This document shows, piece after piece, positions 6,600 to 7,633 of a stretch of DNA of 7,633 nt. The DNA comes from Aquisalimonas sp. (lineage in GTDB: Bacteria > Pseudomonadota > Gammaproteobacteria > Nitrococcales > Aquisalimonadaceae), in NCBI GenBank assembly GCA_007133445.1, contig SLMR01000373.1:1-7633 (forward strand). Reading direction: 5' to 3'. The notes under the pieces were generated by a model that saw only the letters and a list, made by a program, of their open reading frames with translations, was not told the origin of the DNA and searched no databases. Both the position numbers and the translations under genes were made by a program. Each line of letters begins with the position of its first letter. The first letter of the stretch is position 1.

Positions 6600-7633
6600 T
6601 TGGCCAACGCGGACCCGCTTCCAGCGACAGAGCAGCAGACCGGCGCCGATCCCGCGCGCCGCGCCAGTGAGCTTTGTTCGCTGCTCGAGAGCTACCTCGA
6701 GCCGGAGCAGGTCCAGATTGTCTCCCGCGCCTACCAGTTCGGTGCCGAGGCTCACGAAGGCCAGCGGCGGCTCTCCGGTGAGCCCTACATCACGCATCCG
6801 CTGGCCGTGGCCAAGGTGCTGGCCGAGATGCGCCTGGACTACCAGAGCATCGTTGCCGCCATCCTGCACGACGTCATCGAGGATACGCCCACCGCCAAGG
6901 AGCAGATCGCCGCGGATTTCGGCGACGAGGTGGCGGAGTTGGTGGATGGCGTCTCGAAGCTGACCCAGATCCACTTCGAGAGCAAGGCCGAGGCCCAGGC
7001 AGCGAACTTCCGCAAGATGATGATGGCCATGTCCCGGGATATCCGGGTGATCATCATCAAGCTGGCCGACCGCCTCCACAACATGCGGACGGTCTGGGTG
7101 ATGCCGCCGCACAAGCGCCGGCGTATCGCCCGCGAGACCCTGGACATCTATGCCCCCATTGCCAACCGGCTGGGCATCAACAACATGCGCATCGAGCTGG
7201 AGGATCTCTGCTTCGCGGCGATCCATCCCATGCGGTGCCGCGTGATCAAGGCGCAGGTGCGCAAGGTCCGGCGTAACCAGAAGAAGCTGGTCAGCAAGGT
7301 GAGCGAGGCCTTCGGCGAACGGCTCCGCGAGGTGGACGTCAGTGCCACCCTGGAGGCGCGGGAAAAACACCTCTACAGCATTTACCAGAAGATGCGCGGG
7401 GAGGTGGGTGACCGCAAGGGCTTTCACGCCGTCTTCGATGTCTATGGCTTCCGTGTCATCGTCGATTCCGTGGACGCCTGCTACCGCGTGCTGGGCATCA
7501 TGCACGGGCTCTACAAGCCCGTGCCCGGCCACTTCAAGGATTACATCGCCATCCCCAAGAGCAACGGCTACCAGTCGTTGCACACCACTCTGTGGGGCCC
7601 CAAGGGCATCCAGGTCGAGGTCCAGATCCGCAC
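6600..7633 (+). CDS. spoT: Bifunctional (p)ppGpp synthetase/hydrolase SpoT, N-terminal half (runs off the right edge)
   Basis: The frame is open from TTG at 6600 to the window end: 344 codons of a protein usually about 700 residues. SpoT makes ppGpp from GDP or GTP plus ATP and also hydrolyses it, setting the stringent response. The HD hydrolase domain is intact: YITHP with His66, HDVIEDT (90-96) with His90, Asp91, Glu94 and Asp95, and KLADRLHNMRT (154-164) with Asp157 and Asn161. The synthetase domain shows EAREKHLYSIYQKM (252-265), FDVYGFRVIV (279-288) with Asp280, KDYIAIPKSNGYQSLHTT (313-330) and EVQIR with Glu340. Both activities are therefore expected, unlike hydrolase-dead RelA. The TGS and ACT domains would lie beyond the edge. 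About 22 residues precede the region matching the E. coli start. TTG is the only credible start: a TAG lies six bases upstream in frame and the next in-frame ATG falls inside the HD domain. Confidence 0.97.
   Translation, partial: MANADPLPATEQQTGADPARRASELCSLLESYLEPEQVQIVSRAYQFGAEAHEGQRRLSGEPYITHPLAVAKVLAEMRLDYQSIVAAILHDVIEDTPTAKEQIAADFGDEVAELVDGVSKLTQIHFESKAEAQAANFRKMMMAMSRDIRVIIIKLADRLHNMRTVWVMPPHKRRRIARETLDIYAPIANRLGINNMRIELEDLCFAAIHPMRCRVIKAQVRKVRRNQKKLVSKVSEAFGERLREVDVSATLEAREKHLYSIYQKMRGEVGDRKGFHAVFDVYGFRVIVDSVDACYRVLGIMHGLYKPVPGHFKDYIAIPKSNGYQSLHTTLWGPKGIQVEVQIR

Noticed and set aside
6300..7583. A 427-codon minus-strand open frame opposite rpoZ and spoT
   Set aside because: High-GC coding regions often leave the opposite strand open. 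The protein has no recognisable family, while the plus strand encodes clear omega and SpoT sequences.

Overview
This is a GC-rich chromosomal core region from a proteobacterium, most likely a gammaproteobacterium. The order rph / yicC-gmk-rpoZ-spoT, with rdgB and hemW beside rph, is a known gammaproteobacterial housekeeping neighbourhood. The proteins resemble their Escherichia coli counterparts along nearly their whole length (RNase PH 238 aa, RdgB 198 aa, YicC 287 aa, omega 90 aa). The high GC and the Rof homologue would fit a group such as Ectothiorhodospiraceae, but that finer placement is a guess.

Layout: the left edge holds the 5' part of a minus-strand FAD-binding dehydrogenase (1-399), divergent from dinB (463-1554), which encodes DNA polymerase IV. 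dinB converges on a minus-strand rof-like gene (1549-1785), and the two share a palindromic CTATAG at their ends. A minus-strand cluster then reads from right to left: rph (4600-3884), rdgB (GTG start, 3873-3277), hemW (3251-2085) and a small CPxCG zinc-ribbon gene (2091-1903). Junctions in it are a 10-base gap or overlaps, except that the hemW start is uncertain. A 96-bp divergent spacer separates it from the plus-strand series yicC (4697-5560), gmk (5568-6182), a 136-bp promoter-like spacer, rpoZ (6319-6591), and spoT (6600 to the right edge, incomplete). The two edge genes run off the window.

Functional themes: RNA processing (RNase PH, YicC), nucleotide-pool cleaning and supply (RdgB, Gmk), damage-tolerant replication (Pol IV), haem delivery (HemW), transcription termination control (Rof) and the stringent response. 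rpoZ encodes an RNA polymerase subunit that helps form a ppGpp site, and it lies directly upstream of spoT, which makes and degrades ppGpp. Omega keeps the N-terminal MARV, and the SpoT hydrolase and synthetase motifs visible here are intact.

I found no mobile element, CRISPR array, tRNA, rRNA or phage signal, and no candidate for a new multi-gene system. The points worth a second look are regulatory: possible paired leaderless promoters between the dehydrogenase and dinB, a hairpin-rich rof leader that may mask its ribosome-binding site, a TTG start for spoT forced by an upstream stop, a possible two-way -10 element between rph and yicC, and an inverted repeat ahead of rpoZ.
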